The notes beneath the pieces were generated by a model, which saw nothing but the letters and a program-made list of their open reading frames with translations, was not told the DNA's origin and searched no databases. A stretch of 64,000 bases of DNA from Apostichopus japonicus (lineage: Eukaryota > Echinodermata > Holothuroidea > Aspidochirotida > Stichopodidae). Both the position numbers and the translations under genes were made by a program. Numbering within the stretch: position 1 is the first letter of the stretch; the number at the start of each line of letters is the position of its first letter. Below are positions 48,001 through 60,114 of this stretch, one piece after another. Location: NCBI RefSeq assembly GCF_037975245.1, contig NC_092582.1, positions 24,008,577-24,072,576 of the forward strand, read 5' to 3'.

Positions 48001-51000
48001 CTGATTTTCTGGCTGTCTGATTGCCTACATATATGATTGTCTGATTGTGTTCGTGTCAGCTTGACTGCGTGTCTGATTGTATGGATGTCTGGTTGTCTGC
48101 GTGTCTGATTGTTTGATTGTCTGTGTGACTGATTGTCTTCGTATCTGATTGTCTGGTTGTTTGCGTGTCTGTTTTTCAGCGTTTTTTGTTATCTGCGTGT
48201 TTGGTTGTCTGATTGTCTGCGTGTCTGGTTGTTTGCGTGTCTGTTTTTCAGGTTTTTTGTTGTTGTTGTCTGCGTGTCTGGTTGTCTGATTGTCAGCGTG
48301 TCTGGTTGTCCGCGTGTCTGATTGTCTGCATATATGATTGTATGCGTGTATGATTGTCTGCGTCTCTCATTGTCTGACTGTGTGCGTGTCTGATTGCGTG
48401 TGTGTTTGATTGTCTGCGTGTCTGCGTGTCTGATTGTCTGCGTGTCGGATTGTATGCGTGTCTGTTTGTCTGGTTGTCTGATTTTCTGGCTGTCTGATTG
48501 CCTACATACATGATTGTCTGATTGTCTGCGTGTCTCGTTGTCTGCGTGTCTGTGTGTTCGTGTCTGATTGTCTACGTGTCGGATGGTCTGCGTGTCTGCG
48601 TGTCTGCTTGTCTGCTTGTCAGCTTGACTGCGTGTCTGATTGTTTGATTGTCTATGTGTCTGATTGTTTGCGTGTCTGATTGTCTGTGTGTCTGGTTGTT
48701 TGTGTGTCTGTTTTTCAGCGTTTTTTGTTGTCTGCGTGTCTGGTTGTTTGCGTGTCGGATTGTATGCGTGTCTGGTTGTCAGGTTGTCTGGTTGTCTGGT
48801 TGTCTGATTTTTTGGCTGTCTGATTGCCTACATATATGATTGTCTGGTTGTCTGCGTGTCTCGTTGTCTGCGTGTCTGATTGTGTTCGTGTCTGATTGTC
48901 TGCATGTCTGCTTGTCAGCTTGACTGCGTGTCTGATTGTATGGATGTCTGGTTGTCTGCGTGTCTGATTGTTTGATTGTCTGCGTGTCTGATTGTCTGCG
49001 TGTCTGATTGTTTGCGTGTCTGTTTTTCAGCGTTTTTTGTTGTCTGCGTGTTTGGTTGTCTGATTGTCAGCGTGTCTGGTTGTCCGCGTGTCTGATTGTT
49101 TGCATATATGATTGTATGCCTGTCTGATTGTCAGCGTCTCTCATTGTCTGACTGTGTGCGTGTCTGATTGCGTGTGTGTCTGATTGTCTGCGTGTCTGAT
49201 TGTCTGCGTGTCGGATTGTATGCGTGTCTGGTTGTCTGGTTGTCTGATTTTCTGGCTGTCTGATTGCCTACATATATGATTGTCTGATTGTCTGCGTGTC
49301 TGGTTGTCTGCGTGTCTGATTGTATGGATGTCTGGTTGTCAGCGTCTCTAATTGTCTGACTGTGTGCGTGTCTGATTGCGTGTGTGTCTGATTGTCTGCG
49401 TGTCTGATTGTCTGCGTGTCGGATTGTATGCGTGTCTGGTTGTCTGGTTGTCTGGTTGTCTGATTTTCTGGCTGTCTGATTGCCTACATATATGATTGTC
49501 TGATTGTGTTCGTGTCAGCTTGACTGCGTGTCTGATTGTATGGATGTCTGGTTGTCTGCGTGTCTGATTGTTTGATTGTCTGTGTGACTGATTGTCTTCG
49601 TATCTGATTGTCTGGTTGTTTGCGTGTCTGTTTTTCAGCGTTTTTTGTTATCTGCGTGTTTGGTTGTCTGATTGTCTGCGTGTCTGGTTGTTTGCGTGTC
49701 TGTTTTTCAGGTTTTTTGTTGTTGTTGTCTGCGTGTCTGGTTGTCTGATTGTCAGCGTGTCTGGTTGTCCGCGTGTCTGATTGTCTGCATATATGATTGT
49801 ATGCGTGTATGATTGTCTGCGTCTCTCATTGTCTGACTGTGTGCGTGTCTGATTGCGTGTGTGTTTGATTGTCTGCGTGTCTGCGTGTCTGATTGTCTGC
49901 GTGTCGGATTGTATGCGTGTCTGTTTGTCTGGTTGTCTGATTTTCTGGCTGTCTGATTGCCTACATACATGATTGTCTGATTGTCTGCGTGTCTCGTTGT
50001 CTGCGTGTCTGTGTGTTCGTGTCTGATTGTCTACGTGTCGGATGGTCTGCGTGTCTGCGTGTCTGCTTGTCTGCTTGTCTGCATGTCTGCTTGTCAGCTT
50101 GACTGCGTGTCTGATTGTTTGATTGTCTGTGTGTCTGATTGTTTGCGTGTCTGATTGTCTGTGTGTCTGGTTGTTTGTGTGTCTGTTTTTCAGCGTTTTT
50201 TGTTGTCTGCGTGTCTGGTTGTTTGCGTGTCGGATTGTATGCGTGTCTGGTTGTCAGGTTGTCTGGTTGTCTGGTTGTCTGATTTTTTGGCTGTCTGATT
50301 GCCTACATATATGATTGTCTGGTTGTCTGCGTGTCTCGTTGTCTGCGTGTCTGATTGTGTTCGTGTCTGATTGTCTGCATGTCTGCTTGTCAGCTTGACT
50401 GCGTGTCTGATTGTATGGATGTCTGGTTGTCTGCGTGTCTGATTGTTTGATTGTCTGCGTGTCTGATTGTCTGCGTGTCTGATTGTTTGCGTGTCTGTTT
50501 TTCAGCGTTTTTTGTTGTCTGCGTGTTTGGTTATCTGATTGTCAGCGTGTCTGGTTGTCCGCGTGTCTGATTGTCTGCATATATGATTGTATGCCTGTCT
50601 GATTGTCTGCGTCTCTCATTGTCTGACTGTGTGCGTGTCTGATTGCGTGTGTGTCTGATTGTCTGCATGTCTGATTGTTTGCGTGTCTGGTTGTCTGGTT
50701 GTCTGGTTGTCTGATTTTCTGGCTGTCTGATTGCCTACATATATGATTGTCTGCGTGTCTGGTTGTCTGCGTGTCTGATTGTGTTCGTGTCTGATATTCT
50801 GCATGTCTGCTTGTCAGCTTGACTGCGTGTCCGATTGTATGGATGTCTGGTTGCTGCGTGTCTGATTGTTTGATTGTCTGTGTGACTAATTGTCTTCGTG
50901 TCTGATTGTCTGGTTGTTTGCGTGTCTGTTTTTTCAGCGTTTTTTGTTGTCTGCGTGTTTGGTTGTCTGATTGTCTGCGTGTCTGGTTGTTTGCGTGTCT

Positions 51001-52672
51001 GTTTTTCAGGTTTTTTGTTGTTGTTGTCTGCGTGCCTGGTTGTCTGATTGTCAGCGTGTCTGGTTGTCCGCGTGTCTGATTGTCTGCATATATGATTGTA
51101 TGCCTGTCTGATTGTCTGCGTCTCTCATCGTCTGACTGTGTGCGTTTCTGATTGCGTGTGTGTCTGATTGTCTGCGTGTGTGATTGTCTGCGTGTCTGGT
51201 TGTCTGATTGTCTGGGTGTCTGCGTGTCTCGTTGTCTGATTGTCTGATTGTCTGCATATATGATTGTATGCCTGTCTGGTTGTCTGCGTGTCTGGTTGTT
51301 TGATTGTGTGTGTTTCTGATTGTGTGCGTGCCTCATTGTCTGCGTGTCTGCGTGTCTGGTTGTCTGATTGTCTGGGTGTCTGCGTGTCTGGTTGTCTGAT
51401 TGTCTGGTTTTCTGCGTGTCTGGTTTTCTGCGTGCCTGATTGTCTGGTTGTCCGATTGTCTGTGTGTCTGCGTGTCTGGTTGTCCGCGTGTCTGATTGTC
51501 TGCATATATGATTGTATGCCTGTCTGATTGTCTGCGTCTCTCATTGTCTGACTGTGTGCGTTTCTGATTGAGTGTGTGTCGGATTGTATGCGTGTCTGGT
51601 TGTCTGGTTGTCTGATTTTCTGGCTGTCTGATTGCCTACATATATGATTGGCTGGTTGTCTGCGTGTCTCGTTGTCTGCGTGTCTGATTGTGTTCGTGTC
51701 TGATTGTCTGCGTGTCGGATGGTCTGCGTGTCTGCTTGTCTGCATGTCTGGTTGTCAGCTTGACTGCGTGTCTGATTGTATGGGTGTCTGGTTGTCTGGT
51801 TGTCTGATTGTTTGATTGTCTGTGTGTCTGTTTGTCTGCGTGTCTGATTGTCTGCGTGTCTGTGTGTTTGCGTGTCTATTTTTCAGCGTTTTTTGTTGTC
51901 TGCGTGTCTGATTGTCTGATTGTCAGCGTGTCTGGTTGTTTGCGTGTCTGATTGTCTGCATATATGATTGTATGCCTGTCTGGTTGTCTGCGTGTCTGGT
52001 TGTTTGATTGTGTGCGTTTCTGATTGTGTGCGTGCCTCATTGTCTGCGTGTGTGATTGTCTGGGTGTCTGCGTGTCTGGTTGTCTGATTGTCTGGCTGTC
52101 TACGTTTCTGGTTTTCTGCGTGTCTGATTGTCTGGTTGTCCGATTGTCTGTGTGTCTGCGTGTCTGATTGTCTGGTTTTCTGCGTGTCTGATTGTCTGGT
52201 TGTCCGATTGTCTGTGTGTCTGCGTGTCTGATTGTCTGGTTTTCTGCGTGTCTGATTGTTTGCATATATGATTGTCTGACTGTCTGCGTTTCTCATTGTC
52301 TGATTGTCTGGCTGTATGCGTGGCTGGTTGTCTGCTTGTCTGTTTTTCTACTTGTCTGATTCTCTTGTTGTGTGATTGTTTGATTGTCTGCGTGTCTGAT
52401 TTTCTGCGTGTCTGATTGTCTGCGTGTCTGATTATCTGCGTGTTGGATTGTCTGTGTGTCTGGTTGTCAGTGTCTGGTTGTTTGCGTGTCTGTTTGTCTG
52501 TTTGTCTGTGTGTCTGGTTGTCTGTTTGTCTGATTGTCTGCGTGTCTGGTTGTCTGCGAGTCAAATTGTCTGCATATCTGGTTGTATGCATGTCTGATTG
52601 TCTGTGTGTCTACGTGTGTGATTGTCTGCGTGTCTGATTGTCAGCATGGCTTGATTGTCTTCGTGTCTGGTT
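45094..52672. repeat. Satellite block C, 16 bp unit (TTGTCTGCGTGTCTGA)
   Basis: 7.6 kb of a 16 bp unit with frequent variants (GGTTGTCTG, TGCATATATGATTG, TTTTTCAGCGTTTTTTG). Strand asymmetry is extreme: G/T-rich on plus, A/C-rich on minus. Since 16 is not a multiple of three and the unit lacks stops in most frames, long artificial frames appear on both strands (Cys/Val/Leu/Ser-rich forward, Gln/Thr/Arg/His/Asp-rich reverse). None is a gene. Confidence 0.97.
47701..50617. repeat. Two ~1.46 kb higher-order copies inside block C
   Basis: 47701-49143 and 49144-50617 match almost base for base, with offsets of 1443, 1459 and 1475 in successive parts, meaning whole 16 bp units were gained. Long unbroken identities include 48133-48511 against 49592-49970. 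A less similar third stretch follows to about 51,100. Just before, a ~120 bp sub-repeat occurs twice (about 47455-47700). Confidence 0.9.
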
Positions 52673-52761
52673 GTCCGGAACCAGACTAAACGGACAGACT
52701 GCTTAGGGCTGTTTTCAACTCGTTTGGAACACCCGATGTGTAACCTATTTAGAAGGTTTCA

Positions 52762-53000
52762 ATGGAACTAACTCCTCGCCAGGTCCTACGGGACGAAAAG
52801 AGGGCATGGGCAGGGCCTCGGGGGGCAGTTCCCCAGGCGCTCAACTATGATTTCTCTTTCTTTTTTCTTCTGCCATTCAAAATCAAACATGTGAGAATCG
52901 AACTAATTGCACAAGTGTACAATTTGGCGGAAAGTACCGATGGCGGAATAACACAGACCCTCAGGCTGGAACAGTACGGTTGTTTGAAAGAAACACCACG
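52762..53000 (+). CDS. Possible exon with discoidin (F5/8 type C) domain end
   Basis: An open frame borders the satellite. Its second half reads PFKIKHVRIELIAQVYNLAE, then STDGGITQTLRLEQYGC, and ends CCACG|GTAATT. The pattern x-x-H/Y-V-R-I...L-R-L/V-E-x-Y-G-C is how discoidin/F5/8C domains end (last strands plus the closing Cys). The first half (MELTPRQVLRDEKRAWAGP...) does not fit the domain and may be intronic or from something else. An extracellular adhesion role would follow from the family only if the match holds. Upstream domain exons would lie beyond the satellite, so this may be a stranded fragment. Confidence 0.38.
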
Positions 53001-53478
53001 GTAATTAGTTAACATTAGTCCAAGTTGTTAACTAGTGCATATGGTGCTACTTTTTTATAACTTTGCCTTCCAGATTTTAATATGCCCATCCGCAATGTCT
53101 GCATGACATATTTAAACTAGTCGTTGCTGTGTTACGGTTAAATCTACATTGTAAAATTGAGAATTTCCAGAAGACAATACAAACTGACTAAACAAAGCAA
53201 ACAACCGATAATTGTACAAAACTTGACACATTTTCTGCAACGTGCAAACTAGTTGTTGGAAAGAATCTGAAATATCCTTTACTATCCTTTGTTAACCTGA
53301 GGCTCAAATTGTGACAAGCTCCAAAACTATTAAAATATTCATGATGGTTTCACTATTACTCTTCAAAACTTCCATCAAATCTTAATGTTATTTTCCACTC
53401 TGAATACATGGTTTGTACATTATAAACTAGTTCAAACAAGTACGTTTTGATCTCTACTGCTATAACGATTTTACTCAC

Positions 53479-53643
53479 TCTGATATTTTCCGACAAATAT
53501 TTCGTAATAGCGCCATAAATTTGTAATGGTATCCCATGTCTCCGCTGTAATGATGTGCTGTTCAATTGTACGTCCAACAGAACATTTTGCAGGAAATTCC
53601 ACGAGAAAGCCGTTAGTTTATATTCTGTAACCCGCCTTCTCAT
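53479..53643 (-). CDS. Candidate first exon, unknown protein
   Basis: ATG at 53643 opens 55 codons, MRRRVTEYKLTAFSWNFLQN, then VLLDVQLNSTSLQRRHGIPL, then QIYGAITKYLSENIR, to a good CAGA|GTGAGT donor in phase 0. The frame is also open upstream to 53688 and downstream to 53356. CpG/GC is locally high just upstream (GTGCGCGTGCGCGC at 53651-53664), as near a promoter. The protein is alpha/beta-looking and not recognised. A following exon would have to lie left of 53479, near or beyond the satellite. Confidence 0.4.
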
Positions 53644-53819
53644 TATTGAAGTGCGCGTGCGCGCTACAATATTGACTTTACTAGCCAAGTGAACGATACC
53701 TACATGACTGGACGTTGAAACTTAAAGTTTCAAATAGTCAATGGATATTTGCAGTTTCAGAGGCTAGCTGCGTAGCCAACTTATTTTGAGCCTGTCACTG
53801 CGCTCACTAGCGCCCTCAC

Positions 53820-54720
53820 TTGAATTTGAATTGAATTGAATTGGAATTTATTGTCCACAATCGGAAATTCGGCTTACACAGGTCGTCAACAGAAAAAAAG
53901 GCAATAGTATAAGTATCAATAGACTGCGATACACATACAGTAATACAAACATATATACAGCAAGTCCTTTAAATAAGAAACTTATCTTCTCACTTGTGAA
54001 TTAAATATATGGATAGAATTAGGCATAAATGAGTATCTGTAGCGGGTCCTAAGTGTACGTGGTGGGCATAAACGCAGTCCAGAGCGGTTGTAAATGTAGT
54101 GCTCAAACAAAGGGTGTTTGGGTCTTGCATGATTTGTTTCACTTTATTGCAGACCCTCTCATTATACAAGCACTCTAACAAAGGTAAGTGACCACTGATT
54201 ACCCACTGAGCAACTCTTCTAGATTGCTCAAGCATCTTCACATCGATTCTTGTACCATTGGCAAAGTAACAAATTATGTTATACATCTAAACACTTTGAA
54301 TGAGGGATTTATAGAACTAGGTCATGATTGTTTTATCCACTCTGAGGTTATTTAGTTTTCTCAAGAAATACGGTACAGCCTTTGATTTGCTTTCTTGTGG
54401 ACAATTGTGGTATTACTAGACCAGTCAGGTTTGTTACTCAGCATGATTCCTAAGTACTCATGTTTACCTACTTGTTCTACTTCAACATAGATGGGAGCGT
54501 GGGTTATTGGCTTGCGACGGAAATCTATAATCAGCTCCTTAGTTTTGGACACATTATGTTGTAACAAATGATCATCGCACCACTGGACCAACCTTGCAAT
54601 CGTGGTGGCGTTTGAGTCAATGTCATCTGACAGGTAACCAGTACTGACAGTATCATCCGCATATTTGATGACGCTGCAATCACTGGTCATACTCTGACAG
54701 TCGCTGGTATACAGGGGAAT
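53820..54720 (-). mobile_element. Rex1/CR1-like LINE remnant, 3' part
   Basis: A minus-strand copy truncated at its 5' side. 54720-54361 encodes the RT catalytic block CSVIKYADDTVSTGYL, then WCDDHLLQHNVSKTKELIIDF and KHEYLGIMLSNKPDW...NTTIVHKKANQRLY. 54286-53990 encodes the C-terminal part (LPLLECLYNERVCNKVKQIM, QDPNTLCL...TTF). Between them the frame is broken. The 3' end reads GTGGACAATAAATTCCAATT followed by a (TTCAA)n tail at 53820-53846. YADD is intact here, unlike in the 7.9 kb copy. Confidence 0.88.
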
Positions 54721-54731
54721 AAAGGGGGAAA

Positions 54732-54948
54732 ACTCCATGCTCACTACAATACTGCGTATTTGCAAAAAAATCCCCCTCAAATACTGCAAGCACTCCATGC
54801 GCACTACAATATTGCGTATTTGCAAAGTACTTCCTATAATACTACAAGCACTCCATGCGCACTACAATATTGCGTATTTGCAAAGTACTTCCTATAATAT
54901 TACAAGCACTCCATGCGCACTAAAATATTGCGTATTTCCATGCAAAAG
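54732..54948. repeat. ~58 bp tandem repeat, four copies
   Basis: Copies begin ACTCCATGCGCACTACAATA, continue TTGCGTATTTGCAAAGTACT and end CTATAATACTACAAGC. The array abuts the truncated 5' end of the minus-strand LINE. Confidence 0.9.
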
Positions 54949-54959
54949 CAGTTCTAGTT

Positions 54960-55690
54960 AGAAGGGTTTCTTTTCCCCTAGTTGTTTAGTTGTCACTACT
55001 AAACCGAATTCTAATTCTCATAAAAGGGAAGAAAAAGAGGGCGTGAAGTCTAGTGAGAGGCAATTGCCATTACGATCACTGTTGCTATGCTGTCGATGAT
55101 GCGATTCAGAATTGTAATACACATGGAAAGTAGATTAAGCACAATCGAGTGATTCAAAATCTCAAAACAAATACGGAAAGATAATGATTTATAGCTAATA
55201 AATGTACATATACCATCTATATGTGACAGAACGGCTTACCCTTGATAATCTATCATAGCGCCACAGTGATTAGTAGAGCCTTATTGATTTTGGTGCTCAT
55301 CTCTAGAATATTAATGAGGTCACAGGGTCCAATGTAAACATTTTCAGAATTGAATCATACTTTGTATGAAGGTGTTGGAAGATAGCGGGTACATGCTAAT
55401 GTATGTTCAATGTGATATTATGCACATTTATTAGGGGGTAAGACTTGAGTTGAACTTTGCTAAAAAAATAGCTTGTATAACATGGTTAGTTAACATATTG
55501 AGTAAGTATGTCCACAGTCAGTGAAAGAACCTTGCTGATCAATTTAATCAACAATGACGAAAGCTTGGGATTATAATCTCAATTGCGAAGGAATCACCAA
55601 AAGCCCACTTGGTTGGGATATGCAGAGACACTTATTGTTGATGTATCTCTTTTGTCTTTGTTCTTTCAGTTCTTAAATTCATCTCTCTCT
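54960..55690. other. No gene recognised
   Basis: AT-rich intergenic DNA with nothing supportable. Confidence 0.5.
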
Positions 55691-55705
55691 CTCTCTATAA
55701 CACAG

Positions 55706-55960
55706 TACATGTGTGGTGAATTCCTTGAAAAGAAACTTGAAGCACCCTTCCCTCAACCATTCATACTCCCCGCCTCCCCCGGCCTCCCTCCCCCACATTT
55801 CTTCCTACCATCACAGTGTGTAGCATGCTACCGGTGTGGTGAATTCCTTGAAAGGGAACTTTAAGCATCCTTCCCCTCAACCCTTCATTCCCCCTGCAAA
55901 GCTCCACCTCTCACCTTCCTTCCTACCATCACAATGTGCAGCTAGCTACCAGTGTGGTGT
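55706..55960. repeat. ~123 bp tandem duplication
   Basis: Two full copies and the start of a third, each with TGTGGTGAATTCCTTGAAA, GCA(C/T)CCTTCCC and CTTCCTACCATCACA.TGTG. The pyrimidine-rich interior differs in length. The open frame across it is incidental. Confidence 0.85.
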
Positions 55961-56364
55961 TATTAATAAAGTGCAGACGATGTTGTTTTTTACTCACTAC
56001 AGGAAATGTGTTTTCCCATTGTTTTTAATTTGCTTGTGGTACTTGGAACTTATGCAACCACCAGATAGTTTAGAAGCAAGCAAGCTACTAACTGCATGAA
56101 TCTGTTTGGAAATATTGCTTCACACAGATCAAATCAGACACATTTTTATATAAACTCACATCAACACAGTAGTCAAATCTGTTAAATATGAATCATTAGC
56201 CCAAGTCAACTCAGTACAGTAGTTGAGATAAATGATCACCAAAAGTAGTCACTCTACAATGATGAAGAATAATACATGTAATTGCCTATTATACTCTTAT
56301 TGTAAGAAAATCATTTTATATTTTCCACTGGCAACTGAAGAAGTTACGTTAACAAAAATCACGA

Positions 56365-56510
56365 CTTTTTAAATTCTTACCGAACTCGTGTAAATGTTTA
56401 AATTCTTACCGAACTCGTTTAAATTTTTACCGTTTAAATTCTTACCGAACGTTTAAATTCTCGTTTAAATTCTTACCGAACTCGTGTACCGAACTCGTGT
56501 AAAAAATACC
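56365..56510. repeat. Short tandem repeat, ~23-27 bp unit
   Basis: Five or six jumbled copies of TTTAAATTCTTACCGAACTC with a GTGTAAA tail. Confidence 0.88.
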
Positions 56511-57348
56511 AGCGATAATATGGTTACAATTCATTATAACTAAGAATTCCAATAAGTCGAGGTATTGGTCAAGAATTAGAAAAATCACGCCTTACAAAAT
56601 TGCTGTATTCGGGCTAAAATCAAATTTATTACTAAAGGTATGAATAGCAACGATATCTTGAACAGGTCTTGTGAAAACGTTCAGTCGGGACTGTTTTCAA
56701 ATTTAAATGTATTTATTAACACACAGTGTGCTCAGTGGAAAATGTGAAACCTACCAAAGATGAGCAAATTAATAATTTGGCTTTTCCATTCTTTTTTCCC
56801 AGTCACATTTGGTTTGCTATAAGTTTATTCACGTCAAAGGTAAACATGGTAATTAGAACAAAACTCGTGCAATATTTATTATAGACTTTACTTCAATATT
56901 CACTTTTATTGATCTTGCTATAAATCAATTTTGGTTAAATTCCTAGTTAACCAAAGGCATATAGTTAAGTACACAAGATTTTTTTTTCCAAGATTCATAC
57001 GGGTAGGGGATTGGAAAACATGGTTTGTTCCAAAAACCAACACATTTAGCGCTTCACCCTCCCTCTACCTCCTTTGGTAAAATAAGATAGAACATCACAT
57101 TAAACATATGAGTATCGTAATGTTAGTCTCCTATCATAACGATATTACCCCTGGTATATGATCAGAAGGTCGCCTTTATACCTATGTGTGATTCTGGCAA
57201 GAATCGATAAAAGTCACGATTTGGGGCCAACATTGAAAACATCATAAGGCTATATGATTACAAAATTTGGGGACTAAACATCGAATTCCTCAGATATAAC
57301 GATAATAGCGCTACTATTCATCCCGGCATGCTTTTGCCTCCGTATAGG

Positions 57349-57540
57349 CAGTGGCGTCGCCAGACATTTCAACCCGAGAGGGTGCCGGGGGAGGGCACAG
57401 AACTTTATTGGGGCACAATGTTTATTTGTGAATGCCGTCCTGAGGGGGGGGGGTCTAAGGGGAGGGTTTAAAAAAATGATTAATTACAGGTCCTTAGATG
57501 CAATCTGGTACTATATTTTGAAACTTGAATTACCTATGTT
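57349..57540. mobile_element. hAT-like element fragment (left end only)
   Basis: Starts CAGTGGCGTCGCCAG, like the hAT element at 9545. It contains GTCCTGAGG...GTCTAAGGGGAGGG and CTTAGATGCAATCTGGT, matching that element's interior. No convincing right end or target duplication was found. Confidence 0.5.
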
Positions 57541-58256
57541 CAAGGATTTTTGGGCTTTGTCCGATATTTATGTTTTGAATAGAGGCGGATAAAAGAGTTT
57601 AAAAAAAATGGAAATTAACGCTTTGCTTTGATAATGTTTCAAATAAAAGTGTTGATAAAGTTTAAGCACTAGCGAATCACGCCGGGGCCTCTGTGACCTT
57701 GTTAGTGAGAAAACAACTGATTATTGTGATGGTCGGTGGAAAGAATTTTTACCAATAAACATAATACGTTTCGTATTTTGTTTCGTCCTTTGTTAAAAAA
57801 GTTTATGTTTGAGTATTTTTTTAACACTATAAATCGCATCTGGGGGTCATCTAGGGAGGCACGATTTGTCGGGGGCATCCTTTTTTAAACAATAATATAT
57901 AATATTTAATTATAATATTTAATTTTCGGTATCTGTATCTGTATTCTAAATGCTAACTTGTCTATTCAAATGTATGACTTATACATTGCAATGAACGTTT
58001 AGTATCAACCAACAATTATAAAAATCAACTAAAAAGCTGATTCAAGTACAAATAAATGTATCCGTCGGTAACCCGTTTGTCTTGATAAATATATCAATTT
58101 TGAGACTAGATAGTGTCTCCATCACAACGATATCCGCTAAAATCAGCTAGAAAGTTCAAATGAAACTTGTCCAAAATTCTGCATAAACAGTCATTTTTTT
58201 AGTAGATGAATGCTGTAATTTTATGGCAAATCAAGTTAACAGAAATTAGTGCAATT

Positions 58257-58296
58257 ATGATGATGATGATGGTGATTGCGATGGTAATGGTGATAT
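58257..58296. repeat. (GAT)n microsatellite
   Basis: GATGATGATGATGGTGAT followed by degenerate GGTAATGGTGAT units. Confidence 0.85.
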
Positions 58297-58839
58297 TATA
58301 TAATATTTAATACATAGAAGGAATATCTCAAAAAAACTTTACAATGGACTATAGTAACAGCAAGAAAGGATGAATTGATGACATTTCTAAAACTAAACTT
58401 TGATAAATCTTGACAATTGCCATATTAACTTCATATTTAATTCAAATTCAAATTTGCATGACAATAAAGAGAACTGATAACGTGACCATCACGCAAGAAA
58501 AGGTCTAGCGCCCTCGAAAATGAAAGTGTTCGAGAGCCTCTTGGAACGGAGTTGGTCTTTCCTTCTTTAGTCAGACTTTTATCATAAATATGTGGCATTA
58601 GCTTAGTGATCTACTCACACCACTCACGATCTGTGTTTTCATTGATAATAATCGATCAAAGAAGCGTTAAAATATCGTTCATTAGTACTAAATGATCACA
58701 GTTAAAAGTAGCAGTTTGCGAATAAGTTGATCCTAATAATAAAATAAAATAAATATTCAATAAATTGCTGATCAATTTGGTCTTGTTTTGTCTTGTTTGT
58801 CTTATTATATCCGATTGAAAAACAAAATGTTTCACTTGC

Positions 58840-58965
58840 GTTTCACGTTAAATGACTTTAATCAGTTCATCTTTAGTACGTAAGGTTTACATTACTTTAA
58901 TCAGTGCCTCATTAGTATGTACGGTTTAAATAACTGTAATCAGTTTCTCATTAGTAACTACGATT
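58840..58965. repeat. ~46 bp tandem repeat, three copies
   Basis: Copies share ACTTTAATCAGT.C.TC, ATTAGTA and CGTA.GGTTTA, with moderate divergence. Confidence 0.75.
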
Positions 58966-59718
58966 TCAAGAAGTTTGACCGTATCGGTATCTGTATTTCT
59001 CAATTTCGAGAGAGGATTGGTATTGCCAAGGTCCTTTTGTTTGTGTATGTAATGGGAATATCCGAGTATATTACCACGTACATTACATATGGGATGTACA
59101 AAGAAAGCATGTATGTTTCTAACATATATTTATAGTATGTTTGTGGTATTACCATTACACTTGGACTCCTATTAACCCATTATTTTAAGACATTTAACAT
59201 TTGAAAATTTGTCAAACAATAACAAGACACGAACAATGGGTTCATATTCGACTGGTATAAATCATTTACTTATAATCACCACCGGGAGCAGTTATAAATA
59301 TTAGGTTTTTGTATATTTCAAAAACCAAATGTACATTTTAGAAAGAGTACTAGTTCCTACTCGGTACTCGGCTTCTAAAATACTGTACTCCTAATTGGTT
59401 CTCGGTGCTCGGATCCTACAAAGTAATCATCGGACTATGATACCTGGGCCCTATTTCATAAAAGTTAAGAACATTCTTATATCTAGGACTTAAGAAGAAT
59501 AATCATTCTTAAGTCTGTAATTGTTCTTAACTTTAAGAACATTCTTGTCTTCTATTTCATAAAGCAACTTAAGAAGAATTCATTCTTATCTTTGTCCTGA
59601 AATCGTTCTTAACTTTAAGAATGATCAGGATCATTCTTAAGTATGTTCTTAAGTGTCACATGTCAATTAGGCGGGAAATTTCAATCAAAACACATCATTG
59701 CTTATTTAGGTGTTTAAT

Positions 59719-59938
59719 ATGGATGCCAATGATGGCTATGTATATGGCTTTTGGGCTGCTTGAAAGAGAAAACCAACAAGCTCTACGAAGGGAAAGGGTA
59801 TTTAGGGACAGAACCAACCTACTACATCAATGGACAGACCGACAGATGCATTCGAAGTACCGGTTCAGTAAACTAGCGTGCATCAACATCATTGATATGC
59901 TTCAAGCAGATATTTCTTTAAGCATATGCCATACTTAA
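59719..59938 (+). pseudogene. PIF/Harbinger (HARBI1-like) nuclease N-terminal fragment
   Basis: The frame reads ERENQQALRRERVFRDRTNL, then LHQWTDRQMHSKYRFSKLAC and INIIDMLQADI before stopping. The pattern RRERVFRDR.NPL...Y.RFR.SR..I..L.D.L is how HARBI1-like transposase-derived nucleases begin. The DDE catalytic part is missing (truncated after about 75 residues). It lies 270 bp inside the left TIR in the orientation expected for its element. Confidence 0.72.
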
Positions 59939-60114
59939 TATATAATAGGCTATAATAGTGGTGGGGCCTTGGGGGTGTGATGGGATGGCAATCACAGCTA
60001 CTATAACGGGGGTAACTATAGAAATGTTCATTTCTGACTGGGGTGGGAGGGAGGGGGAAGGGTAGAACTACTTGCCACAAGGTTGGGGAGGGGGCAGGAC
60101 CGTTCTTGACGGAA

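Noticed and set aside
45079-52637. Many long open frames in block C on both strands
   Set aside because: All follow from a 16 bp repeat without stops. The peptides are 16-residue periodic (DNQTRRQ / CVSDCLRVW types) and exist on both strands over the same bases.
39540-52672. CRISPR-like regular repeats
   Set aside because: Units are directly tandem with no unique spacers, in a eukaryotic context; this is satellite DNA.
57349-57700. Complete second hAT element
   Set aside because: Good left end but no matching right TIR and no 8 bp duplication; kept only as a fragment.
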